Positions 33,894-43,007 of a stretch of DNA of 51,249 bases are shown here, one piece after another. The stretch spans positions 1-51,249 of the forward strand of contig JAFGHA010000200.1 of the NCBI GenBank assembly GCA_016930275.1, in the 5' to 3' direction. This DNA is from Chitinispirillaceae bacterium. GTDB taxonomy: Bacteria > Fibrobacterota > Chitinivibrionia > Chitinivibrionales > Chitinispirillaceae. Every line of letters begins with the position of its first letter. Positions within the stretch are counted from its first letter, which is position 1. Below the pieces are notes generated by a model. The model did not search any database. It had not been told where the DNA came from and worked only from the letters and a program-made list of their open reading frames with translations. Made by a program: the position numbers and the translations under genes.

Positions 33894-34284
33894 TTCTTCC
33901 CGAAGCGCGGGGCCGCCTGTTTAGAGGTCCGAGACCTGTAAGGGTAAACGGTATCCTGTTTCCCTGAAGGTCTTCTTTCGATCTTTATGCCGTATTTTTT
34001 ATCTTTGTAATTTCCACCTACAATAAAAATCAGGAAAATCATCGACGACCTTCAACATTCTTGCGCCACAATCGTCATTCCGGGTATATTTTTACGAGTA
34101 AGCAGTGATGCTGACGCGATTACCGTTGAAATGTACCGGACTATCATAATTCGGGATACGATACCCGGGCAAAGACCAACTCCTGTAAGAATCATCGGCA
34201 ATCGAGTTCCAGACGTCAGGAATCAACAGGTCTGATTGTTATCCGCACCCTATCCCCATCATTCTTCTCTGTAAAGGCATCGGT
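33894..34284. other. 391-base gap before the CheX-like gene
   Basis: No gene can be supported. A short symmetrical motif AGGTC-CGA-GACCT (33925-33937), flanked by GTTTA/TAAAC, could be a hairpin at the end of the binding-protein transcript, though no T tract follows. Confidence 0.4.
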
Positions 34285-34788
34285 ATGAGCAGTACAGAAT
34301 ATTACAAGGACACACTCACACAACTTGCCCCTGTTTTTTCACGAGCAGCGGTTGAATGTGTTGATGCTTTTTTCGGGAAAAAAAGCGACCTGCACCTTCC
34401 CTGGGAAGTCGTCGATCAACTGCAGAGTAAATTTGACCTCATCCTTACGATCGGCAGTTCCAATGAACATCACAGTGCCCTGATGTATGCCGGCATACAG
34501 TATGAATCACTCGCCGCTTTCACTGATTCCGAAGCCATACCTACCGAAGCCGCGGCGGATATCCTGGGTGAATTCGTAAATACCTATTCCGGGATGATCG
34601 CTGATCACGAAGAATTTACTGAAAAGTTCGGGATACTGACGCAGGCCCTCCCGGTATTATATACCGATGGTCAGTCATACCTCCCTTTTATCTGGGGTAT
34701 TCAAGGGTATGTGTATATCAATCGCCATTGGATTTATGTCGGATACACCATCCGAAAGAATCTGAAAGACCAGTCCAACCCGGCATAG
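34285..34788 (+). CDS. CheX-like phosphatase
   Basis: A 167-residue protein with the CheC/CheX/FliY-type phosphatase pattern: Glu96 and Asn99 in ILGEFVNTYSG and Pro123 about 23 residues later (QALPVLY), as in the E-x2-N-x22-P signature. In CheX this site removes phosphate from CheY-P. Residues 1-90 form the usual beta-alpha half. The gene lies convergent with a stand-alone CheY and the HPt kinase, so it is a good candidate to end their signal. The start at ATG 34285 lacks a strong ribosome binding site. Confidence 0.75.
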   Translation: MSSTEYYKDTLTQLAPVFSRAAVECVDAFFGKKSDLHLPWEVVDQLQSKFDLILTIGSSNEHHSALMYAGIQYESLAAFTDSEAIPTEAAADILGEFVNTYSGMIADHEEFTEKFGILTQALPVLYTDGQSYLPFIWGIQGYVYINRHWIYVGYTIRKNLKDQSNPA

Positions 34789-34868
34789 CGTCTGAAAAGA
34801 AACAGCAAAAGCCTCTTTGCATCGATAGCAATTTCTTCACGTACCCGGCAGTTTATACGGAGAGTATA

Positions 34869-35255
34869 TCAATCGGAGGTGAAAATTTCTTCGACGGTTT
34901 CCTTGAAGTCTTTTATGAATTCGGCGTCTCCCAGTTTGAGTGGTTTTTCTATATATCCTTTGGCACCATCACACATGCACTGCAGCATTGCATTCCCACG
35001 GACCGCCGAAATCATCAGCACTTTTGCGTCAGGATAATCGCTCAATATTTCCTTCATCGCATCTGCCCCGGATTTATTGGGCATGGAAATATCGAGGGTG
35101 ATCAGATCCGGCTTGAACTTACGGAATAATTCGACCGCATCGTTTCCATCTGAACCGGTTGCCACGACTGAAAAGCCCATCTGCTGCTCAAAAAAATCCG
35201 TAATCTGCTTCATGAGAAATTTTGAATCATCAACAATCACCACCGTCCTTTTCAT
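34869..35255 (-). CDS. cheY: CheY-like single-domain response regulator
   Basis: A 128-residue receiver with no output domain. The acidic pocket (Asp9, Asp10), phospho-acceptor Asp55 (ITLDISMP), Ser83 (LMISA) and Lys104 (IEKPLK) are all present, so it should be phosphorylated normally. AAAGGAG lies seven bases before the ATG. The HPt kinase gene is directly upstream in the same direction, 46 bases away, and is the likely phosphate donor. Its target is not known; there are no flagellar genes here. A binding role at a non-flagellar motor or a protein partner is possible. Confidence 0.93.
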   Translation of the reverse strand: MKRTVVIVDDSKFLMKQITDFFEQQMGFSVVATGSDGNDAVELFRKFKPDLITLDISMPNKSGADAMKEILSDYPDAKVLMISAVRGNAMLQCMCDGAKGYIEKPLKLGDAEFIKDFKETVEEIFTSD

Positions 35256-35301
35256 GCAGTACTCCTTTCACCCGAAGCGATAGTGTTCAGATAACACATA
35301 T

Positions 35302-37695
35302 TCAGAGAATTTCCTTTCTTCCTTCACCGGTATCGCTGCTCTCCGGCAGAGAAACCGTAATGGTGGTTCCTTTTCCGAATTTGGTTGCGATTTCGAGTGT
35401 ACCTCCCATTCGCTCAACCTTTTTTTGAACTATTTGCATTCCCATGCCTCTTCCGGACACATCGGAAAGTTCTTCACTCGTTGTAACGCCACCACGGAAT
35501 ACAAGGTTCAATTTATCTTCATCCGGGAGCACCTCGGCTTCCTCGCGGGTGATAATTCCGCTCCCGATGGCCCGTTCCACCAATTTATCGATATCAATGC
35601 CATGTCCGTCATCGGATAGTGAAATGATTTTTCGGCCGTTACGACATTGTATACCCATACTGATATGCCCGATACCTTTTTCAAGTTCATCGCGAATCTC
35701 AGACGTTTCGATGCCATGAGCCACCGCATTCCGGACAAGATGGATAAACACCTCATCAAGATCCGCCAGAAAATCCGACGGATACAGTACATTTTCATCA
35801 GACACCGTAACAGTGATATTCTTCAGAAGTTTCCGGGCCGACTTCAAGGCAAGTTTCTGATATTTTCTGAACAGACTCTTCGCCGGTTTCCATGAAAGCC
35901 GGATGCACGCATCGGCGAGCTGTCTTACCTGAGGATCGACCGCTGATGAATGCACCGATGTGCCGAGCGTGACGATTCTACTCACCTGTACCTCCGGAAT
36001 GCGTACCGAAAGTTCCTCTTCACTACCGAAAATAAGCTTCATTTTCCGGTGAATATCATCAATTGATCCGCTCATTTCAGTAAGAAGCCGATCGACGGTC
36101 GAGAGTACGATATCCCTTCTATCCAGCATTTTTTCACGCAGCTGCTCCAGCTGACCTTCCGCACGGTGCGCCAGTGTTGAAAGCAGCTCAAAATCATACG
36201 AACCGCTGTTACCCTTTATCGTATGAAGGTCACGGTACATCCGGTCGACCTGTTCCCTGGTGATGCTATATTCCATGCTGTCCGGATAATGGTCCCGGTG
36301 CCGGGTAACCCCTGCCAGGTGACGCGATACTTCCGCCCGTACCTCCCGCAAGCGGGTAGCGGTATCTACCATGAATTCCGTCAATTCCTCGGCGGGAGTA
36401 TGAGCGATACTCAGGATTGTTTTGACATCATATTCATGCTTTCTGCGTTCTTCCTCCATCTGCAGATCCCGATTGCGCTTTTCGGTTTCATCAAGCGCAA
36501 GTACCATAATTTTAACCAGATTTCCGTTTTTGTCACAGATCCGCTGATAATCAATGGACACATACTCCTCTCCATTTGGCCCCTTCAACTCCAGTTCCTG
36601 CACCGGAGCGAGTCGCGCCAGCTTCATCCAGCGTACCCGTTTGTACTGTTTCCTGACAAGCGCAAACCATGATTTGAACGCCGCCTCGATCTCACTGTTG
36701 CACCGCAACAGTTCACGTAGTGTGCAGTTGGCCACATCATCAACCTGCAGTATTTCATTCGCCCGGACACTGTACTCGTTGTTCACCGTACCATCCAGGT
36801 TGACCGTGAACAGGCCCTGGTCGATATTATTGAGAATATCCTTTACCTGCTGCATTTTTTCATCAATCAACACCTGCAGATGATCCGTATATTTTTTAAT
36901 GGTTTTCCGCATCGACTCGAAATGTTCAGCCAGTCTGCCGATTTCATCATTGCTCTGCGGCACCACCGCCACATCATAATTTCCTTCTGCAATAATCCTC
37001 GAAGACTCGGCCAGAGCCCCGATCGGCATGGTTATGCGGGAAGCCAGCTGACGTAAAACCAGAAACCCGATGGTCACTGAAATCAATCCCGTCAGCACGA
37101 TAATGATCATGGATTGCAGCATCCCTCGTCGGGCAGCTGAAAGTGATTCGTCTATCATATATTTCATCGATGCGGTACTGATCCCATAACGGATATAACC
37201 GAGAATGTCGGCACTGTCTCCCACCGGAGCGGCAAACTCTATTACCGAGATACTGTCATGCGGATACTCCTTGTGCGAGGGCATCGAGAGTGATCCGGCC
37301 CAAAGTGCCACGGAATCTGAAAGCGGCTTGTAATCCTTTGGTATTCCCGCCGGATTTTCAGCATCTGCAATAACCCAGGCTTTCAGATCGCGATCCATGT
37401 AGATGCCGTAGACGAGATCGTCATCGTCGGCGACGGTCGAGGCCACCAACCCCTGAATGGCGGTAAAAGCATTATCCTGGGCCATAACTTTCATGGCCTG
37501 GCTGTTGTTTTTCGTCAGCAGTTTTCCTTTGGCGATGAGCGACTCCCGTATCTGCCGTTTCGTCTTTTCCATACCACTTCCTATCGATATCACATTCGAG
37601 GTGATGATTACCGAAAGAAGGATAATAAACGTTCCCCCGATAAGCAACATGATATTGGAAATGAGTTTGGAGCGGATACTGACAAAAGAACGCAC
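35302..37695 (-). CDS. Membrane-bound CheA-like kinase: sensor, HAMP, PAS, HPt, HATPase
   Basis: A 797-residue sensor kinase. TM1 lies near residues 11-36, then a periplasmic sensor of about 155 residues, TM2 (193-217), a HAMP domain, a PAS-like region (280-400) and a charged helix. An HPt (P1-like) domain with phospho-accepting His491 (DLHTIKGNSGS) is joined to a CheA-type HATPase (HLVRNAVAHGIE; DDGHGID; SGRGMGMQIV). There is no HisKA dimer domain and no CheW-like P5 domain. I start at GTG 37693-37695, with GAGGAG six bases upstream; the longer frame begins at or before the promoter. It lies 46 bases upstream of cheY. Confidence 0.88.
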   Translation of the reverse strand: MRSFVSIRSKLISNIMLLIGGTFIILLSVIITSNVISIGSGMEKTKRQIRESLIAKGKLLTKNNSQAMKVMAQDNAFTAIQGLVASTVADDDDLVYGIYMDRDLKAWVIADAENPAGIPKDYKPLSDSVALWAGSLSMPSHKEYPHDSISVIEFAAPVGDSADILGYIRYGISTASMKYMIDESLSAARRGMLQSMIIIVLTGLISVTIGFLVLRQLASRITMPIGALAESSRIIAEGNYDVAVVPQSNDEIGRLAEHFESMRKTIKKYTDHLQVLIDEKMQQVKDILNNIDQGLFTVNLDGTVNNEYSVRANEILQVDDVANCTLRELLRCNSEIEAAFKSWFALVRKQYKRVRWMKLARLAPVQELELKGPNGEEYVSIDYQRICDKNGNLVKIMVLALDETEKRNRDLQMEEERRKHEYDVKTILSIAHTPAEELTEFMVDTATRLREVRAEVSRHLAGVTRHRDHYPDSMEYSITREQVDRMYRDLHTIKGNSGSYDFELLSTLAHRAEGQLEQLREKMLDRRDIVLSTVDRLLTEMSGSIDDIHRKMKLIFGSEEELSVRIPEVQVSRIVTLGTSVHSSAVDPQVRQLADACIRLSWKPAKSLFRKYQKLALKSARKLLKNITVTVSDENVLYPSDFLADLDEVFIHLVRNAVAHGIETSEIRDELEKGIGHISMGIQCRNGRKIISLSDDGHGIDIDKLVERAIGSGIITREEAEVLPDEDKLNLVFRGGVTTSEELSDVSGRGMGMQIVQKKVERMGGTLEIATKFGKGTTITVSLPESSDTGEGRKEIL

Positions 37696-37743
37696 TCGAT
37701 TCTCCTCACTGCACGATTCGTCCGACCGATTTATTAGTGTACC

Positions 37744-37749
37744 ATTATA
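37744..37749 (-). promoter_or_regulatory. -10 box of the HPt kinase gene
   Basis: A perfect TATAAT on the - strand (37749-37744), 48 bases upstream of the GTG start. The -35 region is weak. The leader would be about 40 bases. Confidence 0.55.
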
Positions 37750-37814
37750 CGGCACAAGTTACATCAACAAATTACCGGTAACCACGTCAGTTTCAGTCGT
37801 CGATTCAGTGTTGA

Positions 37815-38201
37815 GGTGAATTCGCTCAGAATACAGAGCTGCACCATCTCATCAAACGGCTGCTCACCGAATTTCTCAAACACGAGTTTGAGCCAGGTTT
37901 CCCATTCGGAATGCCCATTCCCTGAAATCATCCTCCCGAACAGTCGGAGCCCTGAAATTAGGCAGTACTGCCGAAAATTTCGAACAGAGCGTGCCGACAC
38001 TCCAGCCGGATGAGATCGGTGATACAATCCGCCGGCTCGGAGCATTGTTTCCTGAACTCTGCAGCGCACTTTCCGAACAGGGTTTTTCCATTCCGGAACA
38101 ATCTGACTTTTCTGACAGTTGATCCGTGCGGCGATTTCACGGAACCGGAACCTGAAGACGAAGTGCTCCGGCGATTCAACAATACCATACCTCACCCTTA
38201 A
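37815..38201 (+). pseudogene. Frameshifted gene remnant, unknown family
   Basis: Three + strand pieces look like one protein broken by frameshifts. Piece one (37815-37925) reads with LHHLIKRLLTEFLKHEFEP and ends at TGA. Piece two (about 37943-38122), in another frame, includes GDTIRRLGALFPELCSALSE and ends at TGA. Piece three (38121-38201), back in the first frame, ends with EDEVLRRFNNTIPHP. The order and natural composition suggest a short gene of about 130 codons with at least two frame disruptions, either a real decayed gene or sequencing errors. A 168-codon - strand ORF over the same bases is Arg-rich in its first half and less convincing. The family is not recognised. Confidence 0.4.
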
Positions 38202-38355
38202 TCCTCGATGTCCGACCCTCTGGGGCCTTTCATTTCCAGCCGCCATTTCACGGTAAATGGAATCTTTCATGGCACAGACCGACTGTTTTGATTATTTTGT
38301 TCATTTACTTCACGGGTTTATTCAACCAGACACGACATACAGAGGACTACTCACC

Positions 38356-40281
38356 ATGAAACTTTTCGTTCCCGGCAGAATCTGTCTCTTTGGTGAACAC
38401 ACCGACTGGGCCGGTGGCTACCGACGCATCAACGGCGCACTTGAAATGGGCTTCACCCTCATCAGCGGAACCAACCAGGGATTATACGCCGAAGTAAAAC
38501 CTCACCCTTCAAAACTGATTTTCCGGACAACACTTACCGAGGAAACATTCGAAATTCCCATGAACCGGGAGTCGCTGCTCGAAGAAGCCCAGAAGGGCGG
38601 TATTTTCAGTTATGTTGCGGGTGTTGCCTACCAGGTACTGACGCATTACCGGGTTCACGGCCTTGAAATCAATAACTACCATACCGATCTACCGGTAAAA
38701 AAAGGACTCTCTTCGAGCGCTGCGACGTGCGTGCTCGTCGCACGTGCTTTCAACCGGATTTATGATCTTAAAATGACTATCCGGGGAGAAATGGAATTCG
38801 GCTATCTCGGTGAAATCACCACCCCTTCCCGATGCGGCCGGATGGATCAGGGATGCGCTTACGGTGATCGGCCGGTAATGATGACCTTTGACGGTGACCG
38901 CGTCGACGTCAGGGAAGTGGCCGTCGGAGGCAATTTCCATTTCGTGATTATTGATCTGTGTGCGGGAAAAGACACCCGTGAGATCCTCAGCAAGCTAAAC
39001 AAATGTTATCCTTTCGCGGAAAATGAGTTGCAGCAAAACGTACAGAAATACCTCGGCACAATAAGCGCCTCGATCACAAAAAAAGCGGTGACTGCAATCG
39101 AACAGGGTGATGCTGAAGCTCTGGGAAAACTCATGACGGAATCGCAGGCGGCATTCGACAATGCATGCATTCCCGCCTGTCCCTCACAGCTCACCTCGCC
39201 GGTACTGCACAAGCTGCTCTCCTGGCCGTCAATCCAACCGCTCATTCTCGGTGGCAAGGGAGTCGGTTCGCAGGGTGACGGAACCGCACAGCTCCTGGTG
39301 AAAGATGAGGTCACCCAGGACCAGGTCATCAACATCATTGAATCCGAACTGAAAATGGAATGTCTGAAACTGACACTTTCTTCGGCGAAAAAGGTGCGCA
39401 AGGCGGTAATTCCCGCCGCGGGTTTCGGCACACGGCTCTTCCCGGCCACCAAGGCGGTGAAGAAGGAACTGTTTCCGGTCATTGATAAAAACGGTATCGT
39501 GAAACCCGTTATCCAGGCGATCGTGGAAGAAGCTCTCAGCGGCGATATCGAGGAGATCTGCGTTATCGTCCAGAAGGGTGACCGGGCACTGTTCGAAGAG
39601 TATTTTCATACTCCGCCGCCGGTGGAACACTTCGCGAAGCTGTCAAAAGATGCTCAGAAGCTCTCCGACTATATCATTACCATAGGCCACAAAATCACCT
39701 TTATCGAACAGGAAACACAGAACGGATTCGGTGACGCGGTGTACTGCGCACGGCAGTGGGTCGGCAATGAACCCTTCCTGCTCATGCTGGGCGATCATCT
39801 GTACGCCTCGGACTCCGACACCTCCTGTACGCGACAACTCCTTGATGTGTATGAAAAATACGGTAGAAGCGCCGTCGGCCTCAAGCTCACCCCCGCCGAG
39901 AGTATCCGCCATTTCGGCACCGTCACCGGTAACTGGGTAGAGGAACAATCGGTGATGGCAATTACCGAATTCGCCGAAAAACCCGATGCGGTATACGCAG
40001 CGGAACATCTGCGGATGGAAGGAATGCCCGATGATCAGTACTGCACGGTGTTCGGTCAGTACGTACTCTCACCACGGATATTCGAATTCCTCGACGAACA
40101 CATTGTCAATAATATCCGTGAGAAAGGCGAATTTCAGCTGACATCCTGCCTCGACCGGCTACGTATCGAAGACGGATTCATGGGATATATTGTACAGGGG
40201 AAACGGTTCGACATCGGGTTGCCGATGGCGTATCTGGAATCGCTGGTGGAATTCGCGGGAAAACCGTCCGCGACGTCATAA
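38356..40281 (+). CDS. Fused GHMP-family sugar kinase and GalU-type nucleotidyltransferase
   Basis: A 641-residue two-domain protein. Residues 1-345 form a GHMP small-molecule kinase: FGEHTDWAGGY (12-22) is close to the galactokinase signature, PVKKGLSSSAA (113-123) is the ATP loop, and GGKGVGSQGDGTA (299-311) is motif 3. Residues 347-641 form a GalU-like sugar-1-phosphate uridylyltransferase: AGFGTRLFPATKAVKKELFPV with the catalytic Lys, LMLGDHLY with the metal-binding Asp, and TEFAEKP. The two activities would convert a free sugar to sugar 1-phosphate and then to UDP-sugar. AGAGGA precedes the ATG. The longer upstream frame has no support. Sugar specificity is unknown. Confidence 0.85.
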   Translation: MKLFVPGRICLFGEHTDWAGGYRRINGALEMGFTLISGTNQGLYAEVKPHPSKLIFRTTLTEETFEIPMNRESLLEEAQKGGIFSYVAGVAYQVLTHYRVHGLEINNYHTDLPVKKGLSSSAATCVLVARAFNRIYDLKMTIRGEMEFGYLGEITTPSRCGRMDQGCAYGDRPVMMTFDGDRVDVREVAVGGNFHFVIIDLCAGKDTREILSKLNKCYPFAENELQQNVQKYLGTISASITKKAVTAIEQGDAEALGKLMTESQAAFDNACIPACPSQLTSPVLHKLLSWPSIQPLILGGKGVGSQGDGTAQLLVKDEVTQDQVINIIESELKMECLKLTLSSAKKVRKAVIPAAGFGTRLFPATKAVKKELFPVIDKNGIVKPVIQAIVEEALSGDIEEICVIVQKGDRALFEEYFHTPPPVEHFAKLSKDAQKLSDYIITIGHKITFIEQETQNGFGDAVYCARQWVGNEPFLLMLGDHLYASDSDTSCTRQLLDVYEKYGRSAVGLKLTPAESIRHFGTVTGNWVEEQSVMAITEFAEKPDAVYAAEHLRMEGMPDDQYCTVFGQYVLSPRIFEFLDEHIVNNIREKGEFQLTSCLDRLRIEDGFMGYIVQGKRFDIGLPMAYLESLVEFAGKPSATS

Positions 40282-40420
40282 CCGATTGCGAATAACCGGC
40301 AACAACCGCTCATGGTGAGAACAATCAGCAGGCCCGATACACCACCTGTCAAACCATGAAGACGTATCCTTCACCGGGCTGCCATGATGAGCGGGTATGG
40401 AAAGAAAAAACATAATTTAC

Positions 40421-40450
40421 GCTCATGCTGAGCCTGCCGAAGCATACGAC
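40421..40450. repeat. Small palindromic repeat (REP-like)
   Basis: GCTCA-TGC-TGAGC with the flank CCTGCCGAAGCAT downstream, between two convergent genes. This type of motif recurs in many genomes as an extragenic palindrome. No second copy was found in the window. Confidence 0.4.
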
Positions 40451-40479
40451 CCCAAATCCCAAGGGTTTCCGGACAGACA

Positions 40480-40701
40480 CTAGTTATTGACGATCATCCC
40501 GATCGAAAACACCACCATGAACGCCAGCCAAAGGTAGAGGAGAATATTGTTGAGGATCTGCTCCGAAACCGACTGCACCTCTCCCGGCTTCGCACTTTTC
40601 GCGGCGGCCTGTTTTTCACGGACATGCCGGTAAATGGAATAAAGTGTCCAGAGCAGCAGAACAACGCCGGTAAGTTTAATGAGTATTGTAGAAATTTCCA
40701 T
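40480..40701 (-). CDS. Small two-helix membrane protein, unknown
   Basis: A 73-residue protein with two membrane helices (about 5-22 and 50-70) joined by a basic, polar loop (YRHVREKQAAAKSAKP). AAGGAAA lies about six bases before ATG 40699-40701, which I prefer over an in-frame codon seven residues upstream. I do not recognise a family. It lies convergent with the kinase/GalU fusion gene and about 200 bases from the DUF6941-like gene, and no partner is evident. Confidence 0.6.
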   Translation of the reverse strand: MEISTILIKLTGVVLLLWTLYSIYRHVREKQAAAKSAKPGEVQSVSEQILNNILLYLWLAFMVVFSIGMIVNN

Positions 40702-40750
40702 CGGATTTCCTTGTTGAATCATTTCTGTTGAGCATTGACATTTTCACACT

Positions 40751-40821
40751 CTAATCCCCCGTAGGAGGACCTTTAACGAATCTCAAGTTCTTACAAGTCC
40801 CTCTGCAGGGGATTTAGGGGG
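40751..40821. repeat. Inverted-repeat intergenic element
   Basis: CTAATCCCCC (40751-40760) is nearly complementary to GGGGATTTAG (40808-40817), and a small hairpin (TCCCT-CTGC-AGGGG) lies inside. It is located between two - strand genes and resembles 'AATCCCCC' type palindromic repeats. No function can be given. Confidence 0.4.
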
Positions 40822-40904
40822 CGTCATGATCGAAAGACCAAAAAAATAACTTATAATAAACAGATGTTGAGTGCTACATCACGATAGTGAGTTTTCGTGC
40901 CGGT

Positions 40905-41345
40905 TTACTGATTATTGAGTTCGCCTTCATTCGGCTGCGCTCTTTCGAGATCCACCTTGATGGCGACCAGTCGTCGCGAGGCGATTTCATGTCCTTCCCA
41001 CAGCAGAACGAACTCGTAATTACCCGGCTCCGGAATCGGCAGTCCATTGATATTTCCACCAATCTCCACCACGCCGCGACGGTTCTCCGGCTGCTGCACG
41101 TCCCAGGGAGGAAGCTGCATCGAAAAATCGCCTTCCTCTTTCCTGAACACCAGTTGTGCCTTTCCCCTGGTCGCCACATCGGTAAGTGCGACATAAATCG
41201 CACAGTTCCCGTGTTTTGACGGAAAATTAGCACTGTTGATGGAGCTGAACGTACCCGACAGGATACTTTTTCCGGAGTGAGCATCCCGGTAATAGTAGTC
41301 ACAGATGACCATGGCCAGAACGATTGGTTTCATTGTTTTTTCCAT
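40905..41345 (-). CDS. DUF6941-like protein
   Basis: A 146-residue soluble protein, beta-strand rich, starting MKPIVLAMVICDYYYRDAHSGK and continuing SGTFSSINS and YVALTDVATRGKAQL, a pattern I associate with the DUF6941 family, mostly studied only as genome annotation. The second half includes LPIPEPGNYEFVLLWEG, an edge-strand pattern also seen in this family. The first Met has no ribosome binding site and the fifth Met (MKPIV) is an equally good start. It is transcribed away from lysS. The function is unknown. Confidence 0.65.
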   Translation of the reverse strand: MEKTMKPIVLAMVICDYYYRDAHSGKSILSGTFSSINSANFPSKHGNCAIYVALTDVATRGKAQLVFRKEEGDFSMQLPPWDVQQPENRRGVVEIGGNINGLPIPEPGNYEFVLLWEGHEIASRRLVAIKVDLERAQPNEGELNNQ

Positions 41346-41519
41346 GAGACAGGAGAAATAAACTATTGCGGGAATATACTATTTGCGGAAATTTCAGAAC
41401 GTCACTATGGGAGCAGTCGCTGTTTTCAAAAATCAAACAGCTGGTATTGATCACCCGGGAAGAACTATTTTTAGCAGTTTGAACAGTTACGCCACAACCA
41501 TTTTTTTATCGGATTTTAC

Positions 41520-43007
41520 ATGGAACAACCTCTCGAACAGCCCGTCGACCTCAACGAACAGATGCAGGTCCGTCTGGAAAAAATTCCCGGTATCAGAACC
41601 GCCGGAGATCATCCGTATGCCGAACGGTTTGAACGGACCCACCGACTCCACGAAGCAGCAGCCCTCCCCGATGACACCACCGGAGTCCGGGTTGCCGGTC
41701 GGGTGATCGCCCTGCGGTTTTTCGGCAAACTGGCATTCGGCCACCTGTATGATATCGAGGGGAAACTGCAGTTCGCGATGCAGAAAAACAAACTCGGTGA
41801 CCGTTTTAACGATATCAAACGGTTGATCGATATCGGTGATTTCATCGGGGTAACCGGAACGATGATAACGACGAAGACCGGCGAGAAAACCGTTGATATC
41901 GATGGTTTCACCTTTCTCTCAAAAACACTCCGCCCGTTACCCGAAAAATTTCACGGTATCACCGATCCGGAGCTGCGGCTGCGGAAACGGTATCTCGATC
42001 TCATCATGTCCGAAGAGTCCCGGGAACGATTCATCAAACGGACGAAGATCATCCGAACCATCCGCAACTATCTCGATAACCACGGGTTCACCGAGATCGA
42101 CACCCCCGTGCTCACCAATAAGGCGACGGGAGCCCTCGCACGTCCGTTCATGACGCACCACAACGCGCTCGATATCGACATTTATCTGCGTATCGCTCCG
42201 GAAACCTATCTCAAACGGGCGATCGCCGGTGGGTTCGACCGGGTCTACGAGTTCGCCCGTTCCTTCCGCAACGAAGGAATGGACGCATCACACCTGCCCG
42301 ATTTCACCCTGCTTGAATACTACTGCGCCTACTGGAACTATGTTGACAACATGAACTTCACGGAGACGCTCTTCAAACATCTGCTCGAAACGGTGAGCGG
42401 CAGTCTGAAATGTACCTATGAAGATACTGAAATCGATTTCGGCGGCACCTGGCCGCGCTACTCATTCAGAGAGCTGATTTTAAAAGACTGCGGTATCGAT
42501 ATTGATGCCTGCCCTACCCGCGAAGCGCTCATGGCGGAAATCAAGCAGCGTGGAATCACCCTGGAAACCGATGTCGACGTGGCGAAAGCAGGACGAGGAA
42601 CATTAATTGACCTGCTGTATAAAAAAGTATCCCGGCCACAGCTCGTCAACCCGACGTTCATTACCCATCACCCGCTCGATCTCTCCCCGCTCGCGCGAAA
42701 AAATGACGAAAATCCGCTTGTGGTCGACCGGTTTCAGCTGGTCGTCAACGGCTGGGAAGTGGTCAATGCCTACAGTGAGCTGGTCGACCCGGTCGATCAG
42801 ACCGAACGGTTCAAACAGCAGGCGCAGGCCCGCGCCCAGGGCGACACCGAAACCATGGAGGTGGACAATGACTTTCTTCAGTGCATGGAATACGGCATGC
42901 CGCCGATCAGCGGCTGGGGAATGGGCATCGACCGGATCGTCGCGCTGTTGACCAATGCGTCGACGTTGCGCGACGTGATTCTCTTTCCGCTCATGCGGCC
43001 GGAGTGA
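41520..43007 (+). CDS. lysS: Lysyl-tRNA synthetase, class II
   Basis: A 495-residue aminoacyl-tRNA synthetase that charges tRNA-Lys. The N-terminal OB-fold (about 50-150) includes RVAGRVIALRFFGKLAF. Motif 2 (FRNEGMDASHLPDFTLLEYY) and motif 3 (GWGMGIDRIVALL) of the class II catalytic core are present, along with ALARPFMTHHNALDIDIYLRIAPE. Length is typical for bacterial LysS. No ribosome binding site is visible before the ATG, and no better start lies downstream. An inverted repeat begins at its stop codon. It is transcribed alone, with the Lol genes 350 bases further on. Confidence 0.95.
   Translation: MEQPLEQPVDLNEQMQVRLEKIPGIRTAGDHPYAERFERTHRLHEAAALPDDTTGVRVAGRVIALRFFGKLAFGHLYDIEGKLQFAMQKNKLGDRFNDIKRLIDIGDFIGVTGTMITTKTGEKTVDIDGFTFLSKTLRPLPEKFHGITDPELRLRKRYLDLIMSEESRERFIKRTKIIRTIRNYLDNHGFTEIDTPVLTNKATGALARPFMTHHNALDIDIYLRIAPETYLKRAIAGGFDRVYEFARSFRNEGMDASHLPDFTLLEYYCAYWNYVDNMNFTETLFKHLLETVSGSLKCTYEDTEIDFGGTWPRYSFRELILKDCGIDIDACPTREALMAEIKQRGITLETDVDVAKAGRGTLIDLLYKKVSRPQLVNPTFITHHPLDLSPLARKNDENPLVVDRFQLVVNGWEVVNAYSELVDPVDQTERFKQQAQARAQGDTETMEVDNDFLQCMEYGMPPISGWGMGIDRIVALLTNASTLRDVILFPLMRPE

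Noticed and set aside
37764-38270. - strand ORF of 168 codons
   Set aside because: First half is Arg-rich and low in normal hydrophobic pattern, and no ribosome binding site is seen. The frameshifted + strand pieces read better, although the second half could not be fully excluded.
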